From: Methylobacterium sp. J-090
GTDB lineage: Bacteria > Pseudomonadota > Alphaproteobacteria > Rhizobiales > Beijerinckiaceae
Direction: 5' to 3'
Assembly: GCF_022829345.1 (NCBI RefSeq)
Contig: NZ_JAKSXV010000022.1
Coordinates: forward strand, 1 to 49,426
DNA length: 49,426 nt
Position 1 is the stretch's first letter, and every line of letters begins with the position of its first letter. Both the position numbers and the translations under genes were made by a program. This document shows positions 23,080-31,634 of this stretch, in pieces. The notes beneath the pieces were generated by a model that saw nothing but the letters and a program-made list of their open reading frames with translations, did no database searches and was not told the origin of the DNA.

Positions 23080-23387
23080 GTCGAGCCTCCGTAGTTCTTG
23101 GCCTGGGCCACGGCGCTGGGAAGGCGGCGCGCCACGGATCCCCATGGCCGCCATGCGGCGTGTCACGGGGCATGTGATGGTGGTTCGAGGGGGGGCGGGG
23201 CTGCGCAGCGTTGGAGGGGGCGCGGGGTGGCGTCGTCAGCGGCGGAGCGGCGGCTGGGGCGCAGGCCGAGTCCGAGACACATAGGACGGGCGTGACGCCC
23301 ATCGGATGGGTCTGGGGTGGTTGTGGCGAAAGGCCCGGCCACGCGTGAGCGCGACCGGGTCCGGTTCCATGGAACGAGCCGGGGGGC
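23080..23387. other. Gap between tape measure gene and DUF5681 gene
   Basis: About 308 GC-rich bases. Frames on both strands are open but are shadows extending from the neighbours, without a ribosome binding site. I see no gene, repeat or terminator hairpin with a T-run here. Confidence 0.45.
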
Positions 23388-26222
23388 TTACGCCACGACT
23401 GGGTACCTCATGCCAACGGGGGTCTGAAGGGCGTTCGAGTCGTGCCCCGACGCCCGGTTGCGGGTGTCGTGCTGCGCAACGAACTGGTCCGATACGACCC
23501 GAGCCATCCGCCGCCCGTCGACGTTGAGGTTCGCCACCATCTGGACTGGCGGACCACTGTTGCTCCGGTAGACCACGCCGGACTGCTTGCCCGGTGCGGC
23601 GGGGCCAGCGGGGGCCGCTCCCGCGCCGCCGCCGGCCGGCGCAGGGCCGGACGCGCCAGCGGGGCCGGCCTTGGCACCGCCCCCCGCGGCAGACCCGGGC
23701 AGGCCCATGGAGCTTAACCCGCTGATCCGTGCCGCTAAGGTGGCCAGGGACCCACCCGCGCCGTCCGCAGCCGCTTTGACTGCATTGATGCCGCCCCTGG
23801 CCCCGTCGAGGCCTCCCGCAACCGCGCCGGCAGCCGTCTGGACGGCATTCAGACCCGCCGCCGTGGCCGTAAGGCCCGGCGCCGCCGCCCCGGCCGAACG
23901 AACGAATTCGGGCATTCCCGGCGCTCCGCCGCCGGGCGTCATAGGCGGCGGCATAAGTGGCATGGTCATGGTGCGGGCGCCGACTGCCGGGGGCGCCCCC
24001 CTGGTTCCCATAGATGGCGGTACGACGAGGCCGGGCAGGATTGGATCGGCTCCAAATGGCGAGCGTCGCGACCCCCCACGCCGAAAATCGCCACCCGAGC
24101 TCAATTTCTCCTTGAGCCAGTCCCCCCACGCCTGCTCCGGGATAGTCGGCATCACTTTGGCTCCCGGCGGCACCATACCCGGTAGCCCGCGCGTGAACCC
24201 GTATGCCCCCATGTTGGGCTTGAAGAACGGGCTCGCGCCGCCCTTACCGACATCCTCAGGCCGTCCGGAGCGCCCGACGCGGCCATAGTTGTTCCAGGCA
24301 TCCTTGATGCCCAGTGCATCGCCAAACGCGCCCCAGGGTAGGGTGAGCGCGCTGATCGTCAGGGCGGCCACCGAACCGACGACCAGGGATGGCAACCCAA
24401 CCGTACCCACGGCGGCGATCGTGAGGGCGGTGATGCCCGCCGCTGCGGCTCCGCCGACAAGGCCGGCGCCGGTCCCGAACACCGTGTGCGCAGCAACGGG
24501 GTGTTTTTCGAGGGTGTTGGCGATGCCGCCCAGTGCCGCATTGATCCGGTTCAGGTGCTCGACCATTCCCGGGATCGCAGGGCCGGAAACAGCGGCGCCA
24601 ATCGCCGTAGTTTGCGCTACCGTTCCCTGCCCCGATGCGTAGGGATTGTCCCGGACGTATGCCGCAGAGTCACCGGAGGTGGCGTTATAACCTTTCGTAT
24701 CTTTTTCAAGCTTAGATCGCTGTTGAGCTAAGGTGAAAAGAAGTCCATATGCGTTTTTGTCAGAAAATATCTTGCCAAGAACGCGAAGTAATTCCGTCTT
24801 ATCGTCGGTGTTAACGCCGCCGGCTTTGAGCTTTGGAATAACAACGTGATATAACCAAAGATCTGGATCCTTTGCTCGATCATATTTCTGTCCGTCGGGG
24901 GCGACGTCAGAAAACTGGGCGCCGGGCTGGACCTTGGTCTTCTTCTTGTTCCAAGAAACCGTGTTCTTCTGTAGCAGGTCGTAATGGTATGCGTCGGTCA
25001 GTCCCGATACCATCATGCGTAGGCCGGCTATACCTTTTGCAGCAAAAGTGCCGAACTGTGTGCCGGCCTTCTGGCCAATCTCCTGGGTAAGTGCGGCGAA
25101 GGGGCCGAAACGGAACCGATCGCTGGTAACGTTCAGCATCTGGCCTGCGTTTTTCTGCGCGGTGAAATAATCGGTTGGATTTAGTTTATCACCATACCAG
25201 TACGATAAGCGTAGAAGCGAATTTGTGTGTTTCTTTACGCCCTCAGGTGTGATCTCGTTGGCGGTTTCGGCCGATTTTACGGCTGTGTAAATCTGGTTTA
25301 CTGCCCCTTTTGATCCCTTGTTTCCCGTCTTCGCCTTCATGGCCGAGAACTCAGGTAGGAGGTCGGGCGCCTCGTGGATTGCCTGATCTATCGTGCCGAG
25401 AATACCGCGTAGATCGTTGATGTGTTCGAAAATCTCGATGGGCGACAAGTTCGGAAATTTCTGTGAGCCCTCATACGAGACCTGTTTGGCGTGTTCGATC
25501 TGCTCTGGCGTCGCGCCAGTCTGGCGCATGCCAAGCTCGATGTGTCGCATCTCGACGCCAGTCTTGATGACCTCCTCGCCGAAATGCACGCCACCTGTCA
25601 CGCCTAGGGCGCCCGCGAGGTGGGAGCCCTCATGCTGCACATAGCCGTGCCGCCCGTGCCCCCCATGGGTTCGGCGAGCCGATTGAAGGCCACGTACCCG
25701 CTGCGTACCCGCACCACCGCCGCCGCCAGAACCGTGAGATGGGTTCGGGAGGCGCATACCAGACGCGGCGGAGTTCATACGGCGCATGGCGGCTGCGGCC
25801 GAATTGATCCGGCCGGCCCACGAGTCGATGGACCGCGAGACGCCCCGTGCGGCCGTCGCAACGCCCTGGGTCGTGCTGCGCATCGTACGCATCTCGGCGA
25901 GGGGCCGTGCCATGGCTGAGGCCCACGCGGCCATCTGTTTGTCCATACCACCCGCGGCCTTGAGGCTCGACATGGCCCTGCCGGTCTTGGCGATCTCCCG
26001 TTCGACAGAATGGGCTTCACGCCGGACGGACGCCATCTCTCGTGCGACACGTCCAAGCCCAGCTACGGTACGGTCGATCGGGCTAACCCAGTGCCGTACG
26101 GATTTCTCAACCGACTTGGCTTCCTTGTCGATTGTCTGCATATTCTTCAGGAGGGACTTGAGTTCGGGGGCAAGCATCCCGCACAATTCCATTGATACTT
26201 GGATACGGTAAACGTCCGCCAT
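23388..26222 (-). CDS. Phage tail tape measure protein
   Basis: A 944-residue protein that in a phage sets tail length and helps DNA entry. Residues 1-150 are a long helical, coiled-coil region (LKSLLKNMQTIDKEAKSVEKSV, then VRREAHSVEREIAKTGRAM). A glycine/histidine linker leads to a globular middle (about 200-540), then hydrophobic, membrane-like segments around 590-640 (GAGLVGGAAAAGITALTIAAVG, LVVGSVAALTISALTLPW). The tail is a long proline-, glycine- and alanine-rich region. This is typical tape measure architecture. The middle (about 24,660-25,480) is lower in GC than the rest. It follows the frameshifting chaperone genes, the expected gene order. The frame is intact. Confidence 0.88.
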   Translation of the reverse strand: MADVYRIQVSMELCGMLAPELKSLLKNMQTIDKEAKSVEKSVRHWVSPIDRTVAGLGRVAREMASVRREAHSVEREIAKTGRAMSSLKAAGGMDKQMAAWASAMARPLAEMRTMRSTTQGVATAARGVSRSIDSWAGRINSAAAAMRRMNSAASGMRLPNPSHGSGGGGGAGTQRVRGLQSARRTHGGHGRHGYVQHEGSHLAGALGVTGGVHFGEEVIKTGVEMRHIELGMRQTGATPEQIEHAKQVSYEGSQKFPNLSPIEIFEHINDLRGILGTIDQAIHEAPDLLPEFSAMKAKTGNKGSKGAVNQIYTAVKSAETANEITPEGVKKHTNSLLRLSYWYGDKLNPTDYFTAQKNAGQMLNVTSDRFRFGPFAALTQEIGQKAGTQFGTFAAKGIAGLRMMVSGLTDAYHYDLLQKNTVSWNKKKTKVQPGAQFSDVAPDGQKYDRAKDPDLWLYHVVIPKLKAGGVNTDDKTELLRVLGKIFSDKNAYGLLFTLAQQRSKLEKDTKGYNATSGDSAAYVRDNPYASGQGTVAQTTAIGAAVSGPAIPGMVEHLNRINAALGGIANTLEKHPVAAHTVFGTGAGLVGGAAAAGITALTIAAVGTVGLPSLVVGSVAALTISALTLPWGAFGDALGIKDAWNNYGRVGRSGRPEDVGKGGASPFFKPNMGAYGFTRGLPGMVPPGAKVMPTIPEQAWGDWLKEKLSSGGDFRRGGSRRSPFGADPILPGLVVPPSMGTRGAPPAVGARTMTMPLMPPPMTPGGGAPGMPEFVRSAGAAAPGLTATAAGLNAVQTAAGAVAGGLDGARGGINAVKAAADGAGGSLATLAARISGLSSMGLPGSAAGGGAKAGPAGASGPAPAGGGAGAAPAGPAAPGKQSGVVYRSNSGPPVQMVANLNVDGRRMARVVSDQFVAQHDTRNRASGHDSNALQTPVGMRYPVVA

Positions 26223-26300
26223 GCTAGTGCATGCCTGTAGTGTTGGAGTTGCGGTATGCGCACTCGCGTCGACGATACTGCCGACAATGGCGGCAGCTTG

Positions 26301-26328
26301 GTCCAGCGCGTTTTTCCGCGCGCTGGAC
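26301..26328. terminator. Hairpin between chaperone and tape measure genes
   Basis: GTCCAGCGCG (26301-26310) pairs perfectly with CGCGCTGGAC (26319-26328) around a T-rich loop. It lies 64 bases after the end of the frameshifted chaperone product and about 80 bases before the tape measure start. No T-run follows on the minus strand, so attenuation or mRNA stabilisation is as likely as termination. Confidence 0.45.
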
Positions 26329-26391
26329 GGGGTCGCGATGCGTTAGGAGACGGGCGCGTCTAGGTCATCGACAGGGTGGCGGTGGGCGCTG

Positions 26392-27032
26392 TCAGGCTTC
26401 CCGCTTACGCCAGCCCCAAGCGCCCCAATCAAACTCGCCGCCCTGGTTCTGTCCGTCGGCAATCAGCATGGCGGCGCGCAGAATCGGATCCATGCTGAAC
26501 GCCACGTCGAATGGGACCCCAAGTTTCAAAAGGGCGACGCATTCGCCCAACTCGGGGTCCTCGGTTAGTTTTTTACAGCGGCCCCATCGAACGGCGCCGC
26601 CTCGGGCTCGCTAAGGGCTTCCCTCATCAACTCCGTGAGATCCTCGAAATCGTCTCCAACACGGTGCACGATCGCCTCAATCTGCATCTGCGAGGACGGC
26701 ATTCCGTGCACTTGGCCGTCGATGGCGGTGATGGAGCACGCGACGAGGGCATAATTCGCCCAGAGGGCGTTCGTGACGAGCTCCGAACCGATGGCGCGGG
26801 CGGCGTTCATGCGGTCGAGGGCGCCGAGGCGGCGAACGGTGAAGCTCCGTCCGGATGGAACCGTGATGACGGCCGTTTTCCGGCCCGGCGCCGCCCGCAG
26901 GATGGACTCGCTGGGTGTCGGGGCGGCGGGCGGCGCTGCAGCCGGGACGGTCTGGGCGGCGACGGGCGCGGCTGCGACGGCCTGGGGCACGGGCTCGGGG
27001 GTCTCGCCGGCCTGGATGATGCGAATAGACAT
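26392..27032 (-). CDS. Frameshifted (G-T type) tail assembly chaperone, long product
   Basis: The upstream gene (26565-27032) ends GTA AAA AAC TAA. If the ribosome slips back one base on A-AAA-AAC, translation continues CTA ACC GAG GAC... for 58 more residues (LTEDPELGECVALLKLGVPF, then ADGQNQGGEFDWGAWGWRKREA) to TGA at 26392-26394. The product is about 213 residues. The extension has no start codon or ribosome binding site of its own. Its G-x-F-D-W-x-x-W ending resembles the T part of G-T fusions in long-tailed phages. The location, just before the tape measure gene, is exactly where such frameshifts occur. Confidence 0.82.
26565..27032 (-). CDS. Tail assembly chaperone, short product (gpG-like)
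   Basis: A 155-residue protein from ATG 27030-27032. A proline- and alanine-rich N-terminal arm (VAAAPVAAQTVPAAAPPAAP) precedes a folded domain (AVITVPSGRSFTVRRLGALDRMNAARAIG, ALWANYALVACSITAIDG, VGDDFEDLTELMREALSE). The pattern fits phage tail chaperone proteins that coat the tape measure protein during tail building. The gene ends at TAA immediately after an A-AAA-AAC slippery heptamer. The unusual N-terminal arm may be a local expansion. Confidence 0.82.
   Translation of the reverse strand: MSIRIIQAGETPEPVPQAVAAAPVAAQTVPAAAPPAAPTPSESILRAAPGRKTAVITVPSGRSFTVRRLGALDRMNAARAIGSELVTNALWANYALVACSITAIDGQVHGMPSSQMQIEAIVHRVGDDFEDLTELMREALSEPEAAPFDGAAVKN
26568..26574 (-). promoter_or_regulatory. -1 ribosomal frameshift slippery site A AAA AAC
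   Basis: Read on the minus strand in the chaperone frame, the sequence is xxA AAA AAC followed directly by the stop TAA. This is a canonical X-XXY-YYZ heptamer. The minus-one frame stays open for 58 codons after it, and the zero frame closes at once. Confidence 0.85.
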
Positions 27033-27157
27033 GGATCGGTTCTCTCGACAAGGCGCCGTGCGCCGGGGTGAGGGCGAGTGCCCGCCGGCGCCGGGCGGCG
27101 CAGCGCGGGCGGATGATGAAAGGGAGCGGGCCGGACTAGGGCCGGCGGCGCCGGCCG

Positions 27158-27691
27158 TTAGCAGTTGAGGAGGATCTTGCCAGCCGTGTGCTGGATCGTC
27201 TTGCTGGCCACGGTCGTCACTTGGCCGGCGGCGGTGGCGACGGTCTTGTCGCCGTTGTCGGTGACGAGCGTGCCGTTCTTGTCCCAGGTCATCGTCCCGC
27301 CGGTGGCGTGGGTCTTCGTGTGCGACCCGTCCTCGGAATAGACGTCGCGCGTGCCCGACTCGTGCCAGATGACCATCTCGCCGCCCTTCACCTTGGGCGC
27401 CTTCTGGACGTCGCTGAACACCCGCGAGATCACGATGGGGCTGCTGTGGTCACCCTCGGGGTAGGCGACCATGACCATGTCGCCCGCCTTCGCACCGACG
27501 GCGACGCCGAACCCGTTGCCGATCGCGATCGACCCGAGCGGCGCCCACCCGGTCTCGATGCCCTCGGGCATGATCTTGAGTTTCACCGCGTGGGTTTTTT
27601 CGTTGTAGCTCGTCACCTCGGCCATGCGGTTCGGCGATGGCAGGTGGGTCATCAGCACTTCGCGGCCGACCAAGTCCATAAAATCAGTCAT
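27158..27691 (-). CDS. Phage baseplate assembly/spike protein (gpV-like)
   Basis: A 177-residue protein. An N-terminal OB-fold region (HLPSPNRMAEVTSYNEKTHAVKLKIMPEG, then GWAPLGSIAIGNGFGVAVGAKAGDMVMVAYPEGDHSSPIVISRVFSD) is followed by a beta-repeat C-terminus with alternating short strands (TKTHATGGTMTWDKNGTLVTDN, VATAAGQVTTVASKTIQHTAGKI). This is the layout of P2 gpV and Mu gp45, the puncturing spike of contractile tails. It lacks the full chain of baseplate wedge genes normally beside it. It is upstream of the chaperone genes on the same strand, 125 bases apart. Confidence 0.85.
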   Translation of the reverse strand: MTDFMDLVGREVLMTHLPSPNRMAEVTSYNEKTHAVKLKIMPEGIETGWAPLGSIAIGNGFGVAVGAKAGDMVMVAYPEGDHSSPIVISRVFSDVQKAPKVKGGEMVIWHESGTRDVYSEDGSHTKTHATGGTMTWDKNGTLVTDNGDKTVATAAGQVTTVASKTIQHTAGKILLNC

Positions 27692-27876
27692 ACGAGATCA
27701 TCGTCCTTTCTGAGCGATCCCGGCGTGCGGCGCACGTCTTCGCCACGCGCCCGGAGGCACGGTGCTGGATCTCGGGAATGCGGTGGTGGTGGGTGTTGCC
27801 GGGGCCGGCCCTGGGGAGGGCTCGGCCGGTCCATGATCGACGCCGGGCCGAGATGGGCGAGCGAGGGCCGGCCGGG

Positions 27877-28113
27877 CTATTCCGCCGGCTGGGCCGGCGC
27901 GGTCTCGGCTGGGGCTCCCGCCTCGACCTGGACGGCCCATTCGGCTAGCGTGGATCGGTTCCCGCAGAGGGTACGTCCGACGCGGAAATGCGGGAGGCGC
28001 CCGCGTTCGGTCAGGTGGAACACCTGGCGGGTCGTGATTCCGAGGAACTCCGCCATCGCCTTCGCCCCGTAGAGCATCTGCCCGGGCACGAAGGGAGGGG
28101 TCTTCTGGTTCAT
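27877..28113 (-). CDS. Excisionase/AlpA-like helix-turn-helix protein
   Basis: A 78-residue protein: MNQKTPPFVPGQMLYGAKAMAEFLGITTRQVFHLTERGRLPHFRVGRTLCGNRSTLAEWAVQVE. The helix-turn-helix (AKAMAEFLGITTRQVFHLTERG) with wing RVGRTLCGNRSTLAEW is the MerR/Xis-like fold used by excisionases and phage regulators. An alanine/proline-rich tail follows. It heads the phage-derived block on the minus strand and may regulate it or assist the recombinase at 20819-21862. The interval 27692-27876 to gpV holds no gene. Confidence 0.8.
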   Translation of the reverse strand: MNQKTPPFVPGQMLYGAKAMAEFLGITTRQVFHLTERGRLPHFRVGRTLCGNRSTLAEWAVQVEAGAPAETAPAQPAE

Positions 28114-28164
28114 GGCTGCATCACCTGAAGGTTGGGACGGCTCGTGCGCATCGGAGCGCGTCGG

Positions 28165-28196
28165 GAAAAAAATAGGCCGCCCGGTGGGGGCGGCCT
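28165..28196 (-). terminator. Intrinsic terminator on the minus strand
   Basis: AGGCCGCC (28174-28181) pairs with GGCGGCCT (28189-28196). On the minus strand the hairpin is followed by seven T residues (28166-28172 read as A on the plus strand), a textbook intrinsic terminator. No minus-strand gene lies just upstream of it (28197-28571). Confidence 0.7.
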
Positions 28197-28262
28197 CTAT
28201 GTGGCGCTGGCCCGCAGGTCGCGCGGGTCGCGCGGGTACGGGCCACGCCCGTCCCGGAACGA

Positions 28263-28297
28263 AAACGGCCCCGCGCGGATGTCCGCCGGGGCCGTTT
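28263..28297. terminator. Bidirectional terminator-like hairpin
   Basis: AAACGGCCCCG (28263-28273) pairs with CGGGGCCGTTT (28287-28297) over a 13-base loop, followed on the plus strand by CGATTTCT. The A/T-flanked GC stem is typical of a terminator usable from either side. Confidence 0.6.
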
Positions 28298-28571
28298 CGA
28301 TTTCTACAAAGTCGGGTCTACTGCAAGCGACACTTGGAAGCAACGTCACACTTACGCGATGCCGTCGAGCGCGGCCGCCACCGTAGGCGTACGTTCGGTC
28401 TCAGTCAGAGCGCGGCGGCGAACCTCATGCGGTGGTGGGAGGCGGCTCGAGCGCGGCTGAGGGTTTTTTCCGCTTATAAAAACGACGGGCTGTGTACCTC
28501 CGCGACGGTACGTCCGACATCAGTGGTCAAATGAGAAACACCCCTCCCGTTGAAGCGTGCTACGGGAGATC

Positions 28572-28784
28572 ATGCCAGCCAAGCACTCCCGTCATATCGC
28601 GTTGACCGGCTCCCTCGTTGAATGGGCGGAGCATCAGGTGGCCAGGGGCGAATACACCTCCGTCAGCGATTTGATCCGAACTGCGGTCCGGTTTCTCAAA
28701 GCCCATGAAGAGGGCCGTCGTGAAGCGTTATCGCTTACTCACGAGCCGGAGACGGTCGCCGACGAATCGTGCCGGCTCCGTTGA
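28572..28784 (+). CDS. ParD-like orphan antitoxin (ribbon-helix-helix)
   Basis: A 70-residue protein from ATG 28572 (MPAKHSRHIALTGSLVEWAEHQVARGEYTSVSDLIRTAVRFLKAHEE). The ribbon-helix-helix with the G-E-Y-x-S-V-S-D-L-I-R-T-A-V-R segment is the ParD/CopG antitoxin family. No ParE-type toxin follows; instead the next gene, a hybrid histidine kinase, starts inside its last codons. It is either an orphan antitoxin or a small transcription regulator reused to control the kinase. Confidence 0.8.
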   Translation: MPAKHSRHIALTGSLVEWAEHQVARGEYTSVSDLIRTAVRFLKAHEEGRREALSLTHEPETVADESCRLR

Positions 28785-31621
28785 GTACCCATGTCATTGA
28801 GCAGGGCGGCCAGGCCACTGCGAACTTCTACAACGACATCGATATTGGCTTCTGCATCATCGAGGTCGCCTTCGACGCGCTCAACCGTCAGGCCGACTAC
28901 CGCTTCCTAGAGGTTAATTCCGCCTTCGAGGAGCATACGGGCCTGATCGACGTGACTGGCCGGTGGATGCGCAACCTCGCCCCGGACCACGAGCAGTTCT
29001 GGTTCGACCGATATGGCACCATCGCCCGCACGGGACGACCGGCCCGTTTCGAATACTCGGCGCAGGCCCTCGGTGGTCGTCACTTCGAGGTCTACGCCTA
29101 TCGCACGGGAGACCCCGAGCAGCGGCGGGTGGCGGTCCTGTTCGCGGACATCAGCGCACGCAAGCGGCAGGAGAAGCTCCGTACCGCGCTGTTCGATCTG
29201 ACCGACCGGCTCGCCGAGCAGGAAGACGTGGCCGCCCTCACGGATGTCGCCTGCGGCGTGCTGGGCCGGACGTTGGGCGCCCAGCTGGTCGGCTACGGCC
29301 TGGTCAATCCGGCGGCGGAGACCATCACGGTCGATCACGACTGGACCACCGACGGAGTTCAATTGCTGGCCGGAATGCTCATGTTCCGCGACTTCGGCTC
29401 GTACATCGAAGACCTCAAGCGCGGCGAGACCGTCGTTGTCGAGGACGCTCGTACGGACCCGCGCACGCAATCGTTCGTGGCGGCCTTGGAGCAGCGCTGT
29501 GCACGGGCGTTCGTCAACACCCCGATCTTCGAGCGCGGACAATTTGTGGCGCTGCAATACGTTAGTTCGGGCGAGCCACGCGTCTGGAACGAGGAGGAGC
29601 TGCGGTTCATCCGCGAGGTGGGGGTTCGCACCCGGACGGCAACCGCAAGGCGGCAGGCGGAAATGGCCTTACAGGCCAGCGAGGCGCGTCAGCGCCACCT
29701 CCTGCAGCAGATGCCGAGCTTCGTCGGTGTCCTCACCGGACCCGACCATACCTACGCGTACGTCAACGACGCCTATGTGCGGACGGCGGGTCCGCGCGCC
29801 TATCTCGGGCGTCGCGTGCGCGACGTGTTTCCGGAGCTGGCCGGTCAGGGCTTCTTCGAGCTTCTGGACCAGGTCTACGCCACCGGCGTGCCGTTCTCCG
29901 CCCGGACCACGCCGATCCGGTTCGCTGGCGAGGACGCGGACCGGTACATCGATTTCAGCTTCCAGCCGACCCGTAACGACGATGGTGCTGTCACTGGTAT
30001 CTTCGTCGGCGGTTACGACGTGACCGAGCAGCAGCGCACTGCCCTCGCGTTGCAGGAAATGAACACCGAGCTCGAACGCAAGGTCACGGAGCGTGCCCTG
30101 GCGCGGGGCCGGACCTGGCAGCTGAGCCCCGACATTATGGGCGTGATCAACGCGCAGGGCTACTTCGAGCAATCGAATCCCGCCTGGTCCACCGTGCTCG
30201 GCTGGTCGGAGGCGGAGGTCGCGCGCACCGTGTTCTTCGACTTCCTCCATCCCGACGACGTCGCTCCGGCCCGGGAAGCCTGGGCGGCGGCGCTGGACCT
30301 CGGCCTGCCGGCCCTAAGCTTCGAGAACCGCTACCGGCACAAGGACGGCACCTGGCGCTGGCTCTCGTGGGTCGCGGTGCCGGACGACGGCAAGGTCTAC
30401 TGCTCCGCCCGAGACATCACCGCGGGCAAGGAGCAAGCCAGCGCCTTGGTGCGGGCCGAGGAAGCCCTGCGGCAGTCCCAGAAGATGGAGGCCGTCGGCC
30501 AGCTCACCGGCGGCGTGGCGCACGACTTCAACAACCTCCTCACCGTCATCAAGTCGTCGACCGACCTGCTGAAGCGGCCGAACCTGCCGGAGGAACGCCG
30601 CGTGCGCTACGTTAGCGCGATCTCGGACACGGTGGACCGGGCCGCCCGCCTGACCGGCCAGTTGCTCGCCTTCGCCCGCCGCCAGACCCTCCAGCCCGAG
30701 GTGTTCGCGGCCTGCGATGGCGTGCGCGCGATCACCGAGATGGTCGGCACGCTGACGGGCGCGCGGATCAAGCTCGTGACAGACCTGCCAGAGCATCGCG
30801 TCTTCATCAGCGCCGACCCGAGCCAGTTCGACACCGCACTGGTCAACATGGCGGTGAACGCCCGGGACGCGATGGACGGTGAAGGGCAGATCACCATCGC
30901 CGTGCGCCAGGCGGATGCGATCCCTGCCATGCGCACCCACCCGGCCGTCGCCGGTTCCTACGCGGCGATCTCGCTTAGCGACACGGGCAGCGGCATCGAA
31001 CCGGACAAGCTCGATCAAATCTTCGAGCCGTTCTTTACCACCAAGGAGGTCGGCAAAGGCACCGGCCTCGGCCTGTCCCAGGTGTTCGGCTTCGCCAAGC
31101 AGACAGGTGGCGACGTGATGGTGTCGAGCGTGGTCGGCGAGGGCACAACGTTCACCCTCTACCTACCGCACGTCGCTGCGGGGCAGCGGGAGATGCCGGC
31201 CAAGGCCCCTGAGCCGGATATCCTGACAGTGGGCCACGACACCTGCGTGCTCGTGGTCGAGGACAACGCTGACGTGGGCGGCTTCTCGGTGCAGGCGCTG
31301 ATCGAGCTAGGCTTCCGACCGGTCCTGGCCGGCAACGCCGATGAGGCGCTTGCCGAGCTGGCGACGGACGCGGTCCGCTTCGACGTGGTGTTCACGGACG
31401 TGGTGATGCCTGGCATGAACGGCATCGACCTCGCCCAGGAGATCCGGCGCCGGCATCCCGGTCTGCCCGTGGTGCTGACCTCCGGGTATAGCCACGTGCT
31501 GGCGCAGGAAGGGACTCACGGCTTCGAGCTGCTGCAAAAACCCTATTCGGCCGACGACCTGTCGAGGGTGTTGCGGCGGATGACGAGCCGGCGCTCGCAT
31601 CCGACGGCGCAGCCGGACTGA
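28769..31621 (+). CDS. PAS-GAF-PAS-PAS hybrid histidine kinase with receiver
   Basis: A 950-residue cytoplasmic sensor kinase. In order it has a PAS domain (about 15-135, [14 protein letters not shown]), a GAF domain (about 140-300), PAS (about 305-430, [14 protein letters not shown]), PAS with PAC (about 445-560, [37 protein letters not shown]), and a HisKA helix with the phosphorylated His in [11 protein letters not shown]. The ATPase has N ([13 protein letters not shown]), G1 ([11 protein letters not shown]), F (EPFFTTK) and G2 ([11 protein letters not shown]) boxes, and a C-terminal receiver with D in [13 protein letters not shown]. No membrane segments. The GTG at 28769 overlaps the ParD-like gene by 16 bases. 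The HWE kinase follows 13 bases later. Confidence 0.93.
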   Translation: MPAPLSTHVIEQGGQATANFYNDIDIGFCIIEVAFDALNRQADYRFLEVNSAFEEHTGLIDVTGRWMRNLAPDHEQFWFDRYGTIARTGRPARFEYSAQALGGRHFEVYAYRTGDPEQRRVAVLFADISARKRQEKLRTALFDLTDRLAEQEDVAALTDVACGVLGRTLGAQLVGYGLVNPAAETITVDHDWTTDGVQLLAGMLMFRDFGSYIEDLKRGETVVVEDARTDPRTQSFVAALEQRCARAFVNTPIFERGQFVALQYVSSGEPRVWNEEELRFIREVGVRTRTATARRQAEMALQASEARQRHLLQQMPSFVGVLTGPDHTYAYVNDAYVRTAGPRAYLGRRVRDVFPELAGQGFFELLDQVYATGVPFSARTTPIRFAGEDADRYIDFSFQPTRNDDGAVTGIFVGGYDVTEQQRTALALQEMNTELERKVTERALARGRTWQLSPDIMGVINAQGYFEQSNPAWSTVLGWSEAEVARTVFFDFLHPDDVAPAREAWAAALDLGLPALSFENRYRHKDGTWRWLSWVAVPDDGKVYCSARDITAGKEQASALVRAEEALRQSQKMEAVGQLTGGVAHDFNNLLTVIKSSTDLLKRPNLPEERRVRYVSAISDTVDRAARLTGQLLAFARRQTLQPEVFAACDGVRAITEMVGTLTGARIKLVTDLPEHRVFISADPSQFDTALVNMAVNARDAMDGEGQITIAVRQADAIPAMRTHPAVAGSYAAISLSDTGSGIEPDKLDQIFEPFFTTKEVGKGTGLGLSQVFGFAKQTGGDVMVSSVVGEGTTFTLYLPHVAAGQREMPAKAPEPDILTVGHDTCVLVVEDNADVGGFSVQALIELGFRPVLAGNADEALAELATDAVRFDVVFTDVVMPGMNGIDLAQEIRRRHPGLPVVLTSGYSHVLAQEGTHGFELLQKPYSADDLSRVLRRMTSRRSHPTAQPD

Positions 31622-31634
31622 GCGCGCAACTCCG

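Larger units (their letters stand above)
28114..28571. other. Gap holding two terminator hairpins and no gene
   Basis: About 458 bases between the excisionase-like gene and the ParD-like gene. It contains the two hairpins at 28165-28196 and 28263-28297 and a short AT-rich stretch near 28467-28490 (GGGTTTTTTCCGCTTATAAAAACG) that could be a promoter. The open frames here have no ribosome binding site or family resemblance. A small untranslated RNA is possible. Confidence 0.45.

Noticed and set aside
23236..24129. Frames on both strands over the 3' part of the tape measure gene
   Set aside because: They shadow the proline- and glycine-rich end of the tape measure frame and lack starts with ribosome binding sites.
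28132..28534. Plus frames in the gap before the ParD-like gene
   Set aside because: They cross two terminator hairpins, and codon content is not protein-like.
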